This document shows, one piece after another, positions 7,284-14,227 of a stretch of DNA of 18,281 nucleotides. Source of the stretch: an uncultured Eubacteriales bacterium (GTDB lineage Bacteria > Bacillota > Clostridia > Oscillospirales > CAG-272); the NCBI GenBank assembly GCA_900546315.1, contig URCP01000059.1, positions 1 through 18,281 of the forward strand. The letters are read 5' to 3'. Position 1 is the first letter of the stretch, and every line of letters begins with the position of its first letter. The position numbers and the translations under genes are program-made. The notes under the pieces were generated by a model. It ran no database searches. It was not told where the DNA came from and saw nothing but the letters and a program-made list of their open reading frames with translations.

Positions 7284-7346
7284 CTTTTTGAAGTTTTTGA
7301 AAAGGGGTGTGGGGGAAAACTTTTTTCCAAAAAGTTTTCCCCCACA
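7284..7346 (+). repeat. Dispersed hairpin repeat, copy 2, likely also the purH terminator
   Basis: A perfect 18-bp inverted repeat pairs 7308-7325 with 7329-7346 around TCC. The left arm is TGTGGGGGAAAACTTTTT. The left flank contains TTTTTGAAGTTTTTGAAAAG then GGG, matching the flanks of the other two copies. Read on the minus strand the hairpin starts 5 nt after the purH stop, and its tail is CCCCTTTTC. It may therefore stop purH transcripts before sigG. Confidence 0.85.
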
Positions 7347-7351
7347 TTACT

Positions 7352-8926
7352 TTAGTGTTTGAAGTGTCTCTCCCCGGTGAATACCATAGCGATGCCGTAC
7401 TTATCGCAGGCGTCGATGGATTCCTGATCCCTGATTGATCCGCCGGGCTGGATTATCGCGGTGATACCGGACTTCGCCGCGCACTCAACGCAGTCGGAGA
7501 ACGGGAAGAACGCGTCGGACGCCATGACTGAGCCCTTCGCGCGGTCGGGGTCAGCGCCTTCTGTGGTGTTCGCGTATTTGACGGCGAGCTCGAGAGCGGT
7601 GATTCGGTTGGTCTGACCGGGTCCGACGCCGGTGGTGGCGCCGTCCTTGGCGAGGACTATGCCGTTCGATTTGGTGTGCTTGACAACCGTCATCGCGAAT
7701 CTGAGGTCTTCCATTTCCTTCGCGGTCGGGGCTTTTTTGGTTACGACCTTCAGGTTTGCTTCGTCATATACTCCGACGTCACGCTCCTGGATGAGGAGAC
7801 CGCCCGCGACCTTCTTCATGTCGAGCATATCCTTTGTGTTCGGCTTCGTGATGTCGGGGAGTCTGAGGACGCGGATGTTCTTCTTTCTCTCGAGGATTTC
7901 GAGAGCGTCGGCGTCGTAGTCGGGAGCTATCACGATCTCGACGAAGATCTTCGAGATTTCCTCTGCTGTCGCGGCGTCGATCTTCTTGTTCGCGGCGATG
8001 ATTCCGCCGAAGATCGAGACGGGGTCAGCCTTGTACGCCTTCATGTAGGCTTCGTGGATGGTTTCTCCGACGCCTACTCCGCAGGGGTTCGCGTGCTTGA
8101 CGGCGACGACGCACGGGGTCTTGTCGCCGAATTCCTTGAGGCAGTCGAGCGCGCCGTTCGCGTCGTTTATATTATTGTAGGAAAGTTCCTTGCCGTGGAG
8201 CTGTTCCGCCGCCGCGAGGGTGCCGGTGAACTGGTTGCCGATCTCGCGGTAGAAGGCGCCGCGCTGGTGCGGGTTCTCGCCGTAGCGCATATCCTGCGCC
8301 TTTTCGTAGGTGAGGGTGAGCTTTTCCGGGAAGATGTCGCTGCCGGTCTCTTCCCTGAGGTAGGACTGGATGAGCGCGTCGTACGCTGCGGTGTGGTTGA
8401 AGACCTTGTAGGCGAGCTTCAGGTTCGTGTCGACCGAGACTTTTCCGTTCTCGCGGAGCTCGGAGAGGACGGTGCCGTAGTCGGCGGGGTCGACTATGAC
8501 CGAGACGTCCTGATAGTTCTTCGCCGCCGCGCGGAGCATCGTCGGACCGCCGATGTCGATGTTCTCGATTGCTTCGGCTCTTGTGACGCCGGGCTTCAGG
8601 ATGGTCTGCTTGAACGGGTAGAGGTTTATCGCGACAATGTCGATCGGGGTGACGCCGAGCTTCTCGAGCTGCGCCATGTGCTCCGGGTTCGAGCGGATGG
8701 CGAGGATTCCGGCGTGAATCATCGGGTGAAGGGTCTTGACACGACCGTCAAGACACTCCGGGAAGCCGGTGACGTCCGAAACCTGTGTGACCGGGATGCC
8801 CGCCGCGTGGATGACCTTGAAGGTTCCGCCGGTAGAGAGAATCTCGTAGCCGAGGTCAGCGAGCCCGCGTGCGAATTCCTCGACGCCGGTCTTGTCGGTG
8901 AGACTGATTATTGCGCGTTTTTTCAT
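7352..8926 (-). CDS. purH: Bifunctional AICAR formyltransferase / IMP cyclohydrolase
   Basis: PurH catalyses the last two steps to IMP: formylation of AICAR with 10-formyl-THF, then ring closure of FAICAR. It has 524 residues, close to the family length. The N-terminal MGS-like cyclohydrolase domain (about 1-195) shows LSTGGTFKVIHAAGI, DGRVKTLHPMIHAGIL and NIDIGGPTMLRAAAKN. The C-terminal transformylase domain shows MRYGENPHQ, KHANPCGVG with the Lys-His pair, SDAFFPFSD, and the typical end PGGSIRDQE then FTGERHFKH. ATG 8926 follows AGAGGT. It has its own sigma-A promoter with palindromes and a PurBox-like site, so it is a separate unit from purE-purC-purN. The hairpin repeat at 7308-7346 probably ends its transcript. 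Confidence 0.97.
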   Translation of the reverse strand: MKKRAIISLTDKTGVEEFARGLADLGYEILSTGGTFKVIHAAGIPVTQVSDVTGFPECLDGRVKTLHPMIHAGILAIRSNPEHMAQLEKLGVTPIDIVAINLYPFKQTILKPGVTRAEAIENIDIGGPTMLRAAAKNYQDVSVIVDPADYGTVLSELRENGKVSVDTNLKLAYKVFNHTAAYDALIQSYLREETGSDIFPEKLTLTYEKAQDMRYGENPHQRGAFYREIGNQFTGTLAAAEQLHGKELSYNNINDANGALDCLKEFGDKTPCVVAVKHANPCGVGVGETIHEAYMKAYKADPVSIFGGIIAANKKIDAATAEEISKIFVEIVIAPDYDADALEILERKKNIRVLRLPDITKPNTKDMLDMKKVAGGLLIQERDVGVYDEANLKVVTKKAPTAKEMEDLRFAMTVVKHTKSNGIVLAKDGATTGVGPGQTNRITALELAVKYANTTEGADPDRAKGSVMASDAFFPFSDCVECAAKSGITAIIQPGGSIRDQESIDACDKYGIAMVFTGERHFKH

Positions 8927-8942
8927 TTTGATTACCTCTTTT

Positions 8943-8963
8943 ATAAGTAATAACGTTACTTAT
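8943..8963. promoter_or_regulatory. Palindromic candidate operator at the purH start point
   Basis: ATAAGTAA (8943-8950) and TTACTTAT (8956-8963) are perfect 8-bp inverted arms around TAACG. The site abuts the purH -10 and covers the predicted start near 8957, a usual place for a repressor. Confidence 0.6.
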
Positions 8964-8992
8964 ATTATACCACATATTTCCGGGGAAATCAA
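8964..8992 (-). promoter_or_regulatory. Sigma-A promoter of purH
   Basis: On the minus strand, TTGATT (8987-8992), 17 bp, TATAAT (8964-8969), with extended -10 TGG. A second palindrome, ATTTCC-GG-GGAAAT (8976-8989), lies mostly inside the spacer. Confidence 0.85.
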
Positions 8993-9004
8993 GCGTTTCT
9001 TTCG

Positions 9005-9017
9005 ATATCCGAAAATT
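9005..9017 (+). promoter_or_regulatory. PurBox-like site upstream of purH
   Basis: ATATCCGAAAATT matches 12 of 13 positions of the B. subtilis PurR box AWWWCCGAACWWT, as I recall it. It lies 12 bp upstream of the purH -35. The usual inverted partner box about 16-17 bp away is not convincing, so PurR control is only a candidate. Confidence 0.45.
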
Positions 9018-9156
9018 TTACTCTTTGACGGAACTTGACGCCCAAACGGTAAAGTAAATCAGCGTTTTTTTGGTATCGCTGTTCTGTCGTTATATACAAT
9101 AATGAATCGCGTTTTTGTGCATCACGCTGAAATTTCGTTTTTGCTGTAGTAAACGC

Positions 9157-9186
9157 TTGACTTCCGTCGTTTATATATAGTAGAAT
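9157..9186 (+). promoter_or_regulatory. Sigma-A promoter of the beta-helix gene
   Basis: TTGACT (9157-9162), 18 bp, TAGAAT (9181-9186). It is weaker than the other promoters in the window and lacks the extended -10. Confidence 0.6.
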
Positions 9187-9223
9187 GGTTATTGATGATA
9201 ACCGGGAAAAGGAGAAATATACA

Positions 9224-10531
9224 ATGAGCACATACTACATAGACCCATATGACGGTTCCGCGGAAAACGACGGGCTCTCGCCGGAGTCGGCGGTGACCTC
9301 CCCGCGGCAGATATCGCCGGAGCCGGGCGACAGGATACTCCTGCGCCGCGGAACTGTCCTACGCGAGCCGCTGTTCTCGCCGGACGGCACGCCGGACGCG
9401 CCTATCATCTGGGGCGCTTACGGCGACCTTGACGACTGCCTCGACGAAGAGGAGATCGACGACGAGGAGGATATCGACGACATCGGGATGTTCATGGAAA
9501 ACCGGAAGCCGGTCGTCCTCGGCTCGCTCGATTACACCGCCCCGGAGAAATGGAAATATATCGGCGACAGTCTCTGGGAAGCGAAGGATCTCCCGCGCGA
9601 CGAGGTCGGGAACATCATGATCGACGGCGGCAGAAGGTACGGAACCCTGCGCTGGTCGGAAGACGACCTGTGCGAGTACGGCGACTTCTGGTTCTCGCAC
9701 TACGGCGTCATGAGCGGCGGGAAGGGCATTCCGGACGGCGAGGAGCCGAGACTCATCGTCTGCGCCGCCGACAATCCCGGGGCGATATATGACAGTATCG
9801 AGCTCTGCGTGTGGGGCAGAAGACAGCTGGCACACGCGACGCATGACGTTATCTTCACGGACATCCGCTTCATGGGCTGCGGCGTTCACGGCTTCGCGGC
9901 AGCCGACTCGGAGAGGATTTCGCTGATCCGCTGCTCGTTCGAGGGCATCGGCGGCTGCGTCTGGTCGGCGGACAGGAAGATCCGCTTCGGGAACGCGGTC
10001 GAGTTCTGGCGCGGCGCGCGGGATATCCGGGTCGAGGACTGCTTTTTCAGGCAGATATACGACTCCTGCGTGACGACGCAGGGCGCCGGGGAGTATCCGC
10101 CTCCGGAGAGGATATCGGTTCGCGGGAATCTGTTCATGAAATACGGCATGGCGGCATACGAGCTGCGCGACGTCGTCCCGCGCGAGGCGGTCTTCGCGGA
10201 CAACGAATGCAAGTTCGCCGGCTGTGGCTTCGCTATGCGCGGCGACCTGACGCCGAGACGCTCGGAGATCTGGCCGCGCCCGATGGGACACCACATCTTC
10301 GCGTGGAGAATAGAAAAGCCGACGGAAAACGGCGCGTTCCGGATAAGGCACAACTATTTCGGCGGCGCTCCGGTCGGCTGCGCGGAGTATTCGCTGATCT
10401 CACCGGAAGCCGAGCGGCAGCTGCTGTTCCTCGGCAACGACTACTCCACCGGAAGCGGAGAGCGCCGTATCTGCCGTAACGACGTTTATGTGACCCCGAC
10501 CGACGATTTCGACGAGCAAAACGGGTACTGA
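9224..10531 (+). CDS. Right-handed parallel beta-helix protein, no export signal
   Basis: The product is 435 residues. ATG 9224 is chosen because AAAGGAG sits 9 nt upstream and because the protein then begins STYYIDPYDGSAENDGLSPE, a start typical of pectate-lyase-like beta-helix proteins (YYV-x-P-x-G-x-D-x-NDG). PGDRILLRRGTVLREPL (about 34-50) is the usual next segment. Later strands repeat the pattern xIRVEDCFF, RISVRGNLFM, VFADNECKFAG and FRIRHNYFGG, as in NosD/CASH-type helix turns. Most members are exported, but I see no signal peptide. An Asp/Glu-rich stretch (about 68-87) interrupts the N-terminal region. It could be a polysaccharide lyase or hydrolase, or a carbohydrate-binding scaffold; catalytic residues cannot be assigned. 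It has its own promoter and no clear terminator. Confidence 0.78.
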   Translation: MSTYYIDPYDGSAENDGLSPESAVTSPRQISPEPGDRILLRRGTVLREPLFSPDGTPDAPIIWGAYGDLDDCLDEEEIDDEEDIDDIGMFMENRKPVVLGSLDYTAPEKWKYIGDSLWEAKDLPRDEVGNIMIDGGRRYGTLRWSEDDLCEYGDFWFSHYGVMSGGKGIPDGEEPRLIVCAADNPGAIYDSIELCVWGRRQLAHATHDVIFTDIRFMGCGVHGFAAADSERISLIRCSFEGIGGCVWSADRKIRFGNAVEFWRGARDIRVEDCFFRQIYDSCVTTQGAGEYPPPERISVRGNLFMKYGMAAYELRDVVPREAVFADNECKFAGCGFAMRGDLTPRRSEIWPRPMGHHIFAWRIEKPTENGAFRIRHNYFGGAPVGCAEYSLISPEAERQLLFLGNDYSTGSGERRICRNDVYVTPTDDFDEQNGY

Positions 10532-10606
10532 AACTACTCGGTTCTGTCAGATTGCACAGAAATATCGTAAATATTTCGTCGTTCCGCTGAAATTTCCATT
10601 TACAGG

Positions 10607-10635
10607 TTGACATTTCGTTCAGTGTCTGCTATAAT
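10607..10635 (+). promoter_or_regulatory. Sigma-A promoter of the exported paralog pair
   Basis: TTGACA (10607-10612), 17 bp, TATAAT (10630-10635), with TGC before the -10. The start would lie near 10642, about 28 nt before the ATG. Confidence 0.87.
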
Positions 10636-10669
10636 GATTTTACAGTAGTAACATAGGGAGGCAGACAAG

Positions 10670-11296
10670 ATGAACAACATAATTTCCGGGATAATCCTGA
10701 TCTCGCTTTTAGCGCCGATAGCCCTGCCGGTCGCGCCCGCGGTACGCGATTCGGTCGCGGAACCGTACAGCGTCGGGGACGCGGCAACCCTTGACGACGT
10801 AATCGCGGCGTCGGACGCGGTACTTCTCTGCACGGTGACAAAGGGCGGCAGCCGTGTCGAGGGCGAGGAGCGGATGCTTAACACGATAAAGTTCCTGAGA
10901 GAGCACGAAAAATCCGCCGTCACCGACTACTCGGCGTACATAATCGAGGAATGGACGTCCGGCGATAAGGCGGACGACCGGAATTTCGGCTTCACGCTCC
11001 CCGGCGGGGTCTTCGGGTACTTTTCGCTCGACTTCGGCGTGACGCCGATTGAGGGCTCGGACGAGTATTACGACCTGTACGTCCTGCCGGTCAGGCGCGA
11101 CGGGGACAAGGTCGTCCCGCTGACCGACGCGGGCGCCGCGGTATCCTATTTCCGCGACATGAACGGCAACGGCGTCATAGACCGCGAGGACGAGGGCACA
11201 CTCACCCCGCTCGGCGGGAACGGCTTCTATGACGGTGTAGACGATCTCTCGGCACTGATGGAAATACTCGACGGAAAATTCGCCGGCGAGGACTGA
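10670..11296 (+). CDS. Exported protein with one EF-hand/dockerin-like loop; paralog of the next gene
   Basis: The product is 208 residues from ATG 10670, with GGGAGG upstream. Residues 1-24 are a hydrophobic signal-like segment ending APA; the n-region lacks basic residues, which is unusual. The mature part has TLDDVIAASDAVLLCTVTKGG (split here as about 40-60), YIIEEWTSGD, and YDLYVLPVRRDGD, a pattern shared with the downstream protein. Near the end, D163-x-N165-x-N167-G-x-I-D171-x-x-D174 fits a calcium-binding EF-hand or dockerin-type loop; only one such loop is present. I recognise no named family. The pattern of an early strand, a mid VI/VLKGD-like strand and a late VLPVR strand recalls netrin/TIMP-like OB folds, but this is a guess. 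It forms an operon with the next gene (4-bp gap). Confidence 0.75.
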   Translation: MNNIISGIILISLLAPIALPVAPAVRDSVAEPYSVGDAATLDDVIAASDAVLLCTVTKGGSRVEGEERMLNTIKFLREHEKSAVTDYSAYIIEEWTSGDKADDRNFGFTLPGGVFGYFSLDFGVTPIEGSDEYYDLYVLPVRRDGDKVVPLTDAGAAVSYFRDMNGNGVIDREDEGTLTPLGGNGFYDGVDDLSALMEILDGKFAGED

Positions 11297-11300
11297 GAAT

Positions 11301-11981
11301 ATGAGGCAAAAAATCCCGCTTCTGCTGACAGCGCTCGCGGTGAGCCTGACGTTCTCCTGCGCCTCTGACGTGCCGGACGAGACGCCGGATGTCATGACCT
11401 CTATCGATATCACCGACGAATCCCATGACCATAGAGACAGCGATCCCGATATCCTCCACTGGTCGGGAGCGTTCGGCGACGTGAATACTCTCGACGAGGA
11501 GTACGCCGTCTCAGACTACGTGATATTATGCGAAGTGACAGGCGTCGGAAACAGCTTTATGGCGGGAAAGAAAGGCGAAGACCCCGATGAGGACTACATC
11601 AGAGAACACTGGGAAGGCATACGCACTCCATACACGGTGAGAGTGATAAAATGCTTCAAAGGCGATCCCGAAGAGGGCGGCGAGCTGACAGTCTGCGGTC
11701 TCTGGGGCGAGATGAAGGGTCTGACCCTCGTCACGGACGATCTGCCGACGCCTGAGGTCGGGAAAGTATACATGATGCCTGTGCGCGTATCAGACCCGGA
11801 CGAGATACTGCCGTACTTCCCCGCCCTCGCGGAGATCCCGGACTACGACACGTCGAAGACGCCCGGGGAGAACGGCGGCGCGGTTCTCGTCCCGGCGACG
11901 AAGAATTATGAGTATACTTACAAGGGGTATAAGACGCTGTCGGATATTCTCGAGAATTACCCGAGAAAGCAAGCCGTATGA
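11301..11981 (+). CDS. Probable lipoprotein, tandem paralog of the preceding exported protein
   Basis: The product is 226 residues. The ATG lies 4 bp after the previous stop, so translation is probably coupled; GAGGAC upstream can serve as ribosome site. The N-terminus MRQKIPLLLTALAVS leads to a relaxed lipobox (TFSC, Cys20), followed by an acidic linker of about 35 residues, as expected for a membrane-anchored lipoprotein. The core resembles the preceding protein: TLDEEYAVSDYVILCEVTG (about 63-81), YTVRVIKCFKGD, then VGKVYMMPVR. The EF-hand-like loop is absent. Function is unknown. A strong terminator begins at the stop codon. Confidence 0.75.
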   Translation: MRQKIPLLLTALAVSLTFSCASDVPDETPDVMTSIDITDESHDHRDSDPDILHWSGAFGDVNTLDEEYAVSDYVILCEVTGVGNSFMAGKKGEDPDEDYIREHWEGIRTPYTVRVIKCFKGDPEEGGELTVCGLWGEMKGLTLVTDDLPTPEVGKVYMMPVRVSDPDEILPYFPALAEIPDYDTSKTPGENGGAVLVPATKNYEYTYKGYKTLSDILENYPRKQAV

Positions 11982-12010
11982 AAAAAAGACTGCCGGGGCA
12001 GTCTTTTTTT
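11981..12010. terminator. Bidirectional terminator between the paralog pair and purN
   Basis: Arms 11981-11994 and 11997-12010 are complementary: A-run plus GACTGCC, then GGCAGTC plus a 7-T run. The symmetric A-run and T-run let it act on both strands. It overlaps the stop of the plus-strand gene and lies 10 nt beyond the purN stop. Confidence 0.92.
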
Positions 12011-12019
12011 CACGGTGAT

Positions 12020-12658
12020 TCACCGCGCGATATGCACGATATTCCCTTCAACCTTCAGCTTCCCCGCGCAGAAAAGCTCCACGGCTTCTGGAAGAATCTT
12101 CCACTCCGCCCTCTCCATTATGCGTCTCTGGAGGGTTTCGGGGGTGTCGCCCTCCTCGACCTCAACGGCCCTCTGGAGGATTATAGGACCTCCGTCGCAG
12201 ACCTCGTTCACGAAATGAACGGTCGCGCCGCTGACCTTGACTCCCTTCGCGAGAGCCGCCTCATGGACGTGAAGCCCGTAGAAGCCGTCGCCGCAAAAGC
12301 TCGGTATCAGCGCCGGGTGGACATTTATTATCCTGTTTTCAAACTTCTTAATAAACGCCGGGTCGAGGATTATCATGAACCCGGCGAGAACGACAAGGTC
12401 GATCTCCCGTCTCTCAAGCTCCGCGGCGAGAGCCTCGGAATAGCTCTTTCTGTCCGGATAGTCCTTTCTCGGGATGACGATTCCCTCGACGTTATGCGCC
12501 TTCGCGCGCTCGAGGGCGTAGGCGCCGTCCTTCGACGAGACAACGACCGAGACCTCGCCGCTCTTTATGATACCGCTCTTCTCAGCGTCGAGTATCGCCT
12601 GAAGATTGGTTCCGCCGCCGGAAACGAGGACGGCGACCTTTTTCTTTTCGTTAGCCAT
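12020..12658 (-). CDS. purN: Phosphoribosylglycinamide formyltransferase
   Basis: PurN transfers a formyl group from 10-formyl-THF to GAR in purine synthesis. It has 212 residues, the usual length. The phosphate-binding loop SGGGTNLQ is at 13-20; catalytic residues are Asn112 and His114 in NVHPALIPSF and Asp155 in the DGGP motif, equivalent to N106, H108 and D144 of the E. coli enzyme. The ATG at 12658 has only a weak GAGAAG site, 28 bp after the purC stop, suggesting coupling to purC translation. It is the last gene of the ackA/purE/purC/purN array and ends at a bidirectional terminator. Confidence 0.96.
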   Translation of the reverse strand: MANEKKKVAVLVSGGGTNLQAILDAEKSGIIKSGEVSVVVSSKDGAYALERAKAHNVEGIVIPRKDYPDRKSYSEALAAELERREIDLVVLAGFMIILDPAFIKKFENRIINVHPALIPSFCGDGFYGLHVHEAALAKGVKVSGATVHFVNEVCDGGPIILQRAVEVEEGDTPETLQRRIMERAEWKILPEAVELFCAGKLKVEGNIVHIAR

Positions 12659-12686
12659 AAGTTATCTTCTCGCTGTATATGGCTGA

Positions 12687-13553
12687 TCAGCCTTCGAACT
12701 TCTCGCCGGTGATCATCTCGTACGCCTCGACATACTTTGCCTTCGTCGCGGCGACAACATCGGCGGGGAGCTCGGGCGCGGGGGTCTTTCCTCTGAGTCC
12801 GTTCGCGGTCAGCCAGTCGCGCAGGTACTGCTTGTCGTAGCTCGACTGGGACTTGCCCGGAACATAGTCCTTCACGCTCCAGAAGCGGCTGGAGTCGGGG
12901 GTCAGAACCTCGTCGCCGAGGACGAGCTCACCGTTCTCATCGAGACCGAACTCGAGCTTCGTGTCGGCGATGATTATACCTCTCTCGCGCGCGTAGTCGG
13001 CGCAGAGGTTGTAGACCGCGATTGTCGAGACGCGTACAATCGACGCGAGTCCCTCGCCGATCTCGTTTGCCATGTATTCGTACTCCACGATGATGTCGTG
13101 ACCTTCCGCCGCCTTGGTGGACGGGGTGAAGATCGGCTCCGGGAACTTGTCAGACTCGACGAGACCCTCCGCGACCTTGTGACCGCAGACGGTGCCGTCC
13201 TTCTCGTAGCTCTCCCACGCGGAGCCGGTTATGTAGCCGCGGACGATGCACTCGAACGGGATCATCTTCAGCTTCTTGACGAGCATCGAGCGACCTTCGA
13301 GTTCCTTGTCGCCCTTGAAGGGTTCGGGGTATTCGTTAATGTCGGTGGTGATGACGTGGTTCTTCACGATGTCCTTCGTTAGTCCGAACCAGAACATCGA
13401 GAGTCCGTTGAGGATTTTGCCCTTGCCGTCGATCGGGGTGGGCATTATTACGTCGTAGGCGGAGATGCGGTCGGTGGTGACGATGAGGAGCTTTCCCTCA
13501 CCCGCGTCGAATATCTTTCTTACTTTGCCTTCAAAGAGTTTGTTGTCCTGCAT
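12687..13553 (-). CDS. purC: SAICAR synthase
   Basis: PurC joins CAIR and aspartate with ATP to give SAICAR. At 288 residues it is the longer, yeast ADE1-like form rather than the ~240-residue type. Motifs: FEGKVRKIFDAGEGKLLIVTT (about 8-28) with the nucleotide-binding start, DRISAYDVIMPTPIDGKG, the substrate-binding ECIVRGYITGSAWESY, IIIADTKLEFGLD, and SSRFW near the C-terminal third. ATG 13553 follows GAAAGGAAA. Sixty-nine bases separate it from purE, with no clear promoter, so it is probably cotranscribed. Confidence 0.97.
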   Translation of the reverse strand: MQDNKLFEGKVRKIFDAGEGKLLIVTTDRISAYDVIMPTPIDGKGKILNGLSMFWFGLTKDIVKNHVITTDINEYPEPFKGDKELEGRSMLVKKLKMIPFECIVRGYITGSAWESYEKDGTVCGHKVAEGLVESDKFPEPIFTPSTKAAEGHDIIVEYEYMANEIGEGLASIVRVSTIAVYNLCADYARERGIIIADTKLEFGLDENGELVLGDEVLTPDSSRFWSVKDYVPGKSQSSYDKQYLRDWLTANGLRGKTPAPELPADVVAATKAKYVEAYEMITGEKFEG

Positions 13554-13622
13554 TTTTATTTCCTTTCAAATCTGTTTGTTTTGAACGTTTACGGAGAAAA
13601 TACTTGACAAGGGAGTCTTGTG

Positions 13623-14117
13623 TTACGCGTTAAGTGTCTCTTGGAGCTTCTTGTCTTTCGCTTCAACTCCGGATTCCATGTCCTTCTTGAAATCGTCGAG
13701 CTTCGCGGCGAGGGCGTCGTCAGAGAGGGCGAGGATCTGCGCGGCGAGTATCGCGGCGTTCTGGGCTCCGTCGATGGCGACTGTCGCGACGGGGATGCCG
13801 CCGGGCATCTGAACCATCGAGAGGAGGGAGTCGAGACCGTCCATTGTCGAGGATTTGATCGGTATTCCGATTACGGGGAGGGTGGTGTACGCGGCGATTA
13901 CGCCTCCGAGGTGGGCGGCTTTTCCGGCGGCGGCGATGATGACGCCGAAGCCGTTGTCCTTAGCGGAGGACGCGAATTTTTCGACGAGCGCGGGGGTGCG
14001 GTGTGCGCTGAAGACGTGAGCCTCAAACGGAATCCCGAACTTTTTCAGTTGATCGAGGCATTTCTGAACAACGGGCAGATCGCTGTCGCTGCCCATGATA
14101 ACGGCGACTTTTTTCAT
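13623..14117 (-). CDS. purE: N5-carboxyaminoimidazole ribonucleotide mutase
   Basis: The product is 164 residues, class I PurE length. Motifs: GSDSD (9-13), SAHRTP (37-42), and AGKAAHLGGV, the loop that usually reads AGxAAHLPG. It converts N5-CAIR to CAIR; the partner PurK that makes N5-CAIR is not in this window. A ribosome site AAAGG lies about 12 nt before ATG 14117, a little far. No sigma-A promoter is seen between ackA and purE; only the hairpin repeat copy 3 lies there. It may depend on read-through from ackA or on an unrecognised promoter. Confidence 0.96.
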   Translation of the reverse strand: MKKVAVIMGSDSDLPVVQKCLDQLKKFGIPFEAHVFSAHRTPALVEKFASSAKDNGFGVIIAAAGKAAHLGGVIAAYTTLPVIGIPIKSSTMDGLDSLLSMVQMPGGIPVATVAIDGAQNAAILAAQILALSDDALAAKLDDFKKDMESGVEAKDKKLQETLNA

Positions 14118-14145
14118 ATTTCAGCAGTACCTTTCGTGTTGCTTT

Positions 14146-14220
14146 TGTTTGAAGTTTGAGGGAAGAGAGGGGGTGCGGGGGAGAGAAACCACCTTTTCAA
14201 AGGAGGTTTCTATCCCCCGC
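14146..14220 (+). repeat. Dispersed hairpin repeat, copy 3, behind ackA
   Basis: The arms 14175-14196 and 14199-14220 pair over 22 positions with two mismatches. The left arm begins GCGGGGGAGAGAAACC. The left flank reads TTTGTTTGAAGTTTGAGGGA then AGAGAGGGGGT, very like the flank of copy 1. On the minus strand the hairpin begins 7 nt after the ackA stop, with a C/T-rich tail, so it may act as a partial terminator between ackA and purE. Confidence 0.83.
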
Positions 14221-14227
14221 TTAAATA

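Larger units (their letters stand above)
8927..9223. other. Divergent intergenic region between purH and the beta-helix gene
   Basis: This stretch contains the purH promoter, two palindromes, a PurBox-like site and the promoter of the beta-helix gene. Between about 9020 and 9120 I see only AT-rich sequence with T-runs and a weak CAGCG...CGCTG pairing; no RNA gene is recognised. Confidence 0.7.

Noticed and set aside
7186..7347. 54-residue N-terminal extension of SigG
   Set aside because: It would run through the sigma-F promoter and the hairpin repeat, and the family N-terminus begins at 7185.
7676..8950. Long open frame on the plus strand opposite purH (424 codons)
   Set aside because: It is fully antisense to an unmistakable purH, has no family features, and arises from GC-rich codon bias.
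8989..9231. Possible 80-residue minus-strand protein between purH and the beta-helix gene
   Set aside because: It would start with GTG, has no ribosome site, and would run over two promoters and the PurBox-like site.
14118..14227. Purine or ZTP riboswitch before purE, or before purH
   Set aside because: No conserved aptamer core could be seen; the purE leader is occupied by the hairpin repeat and the purH leader is too short.
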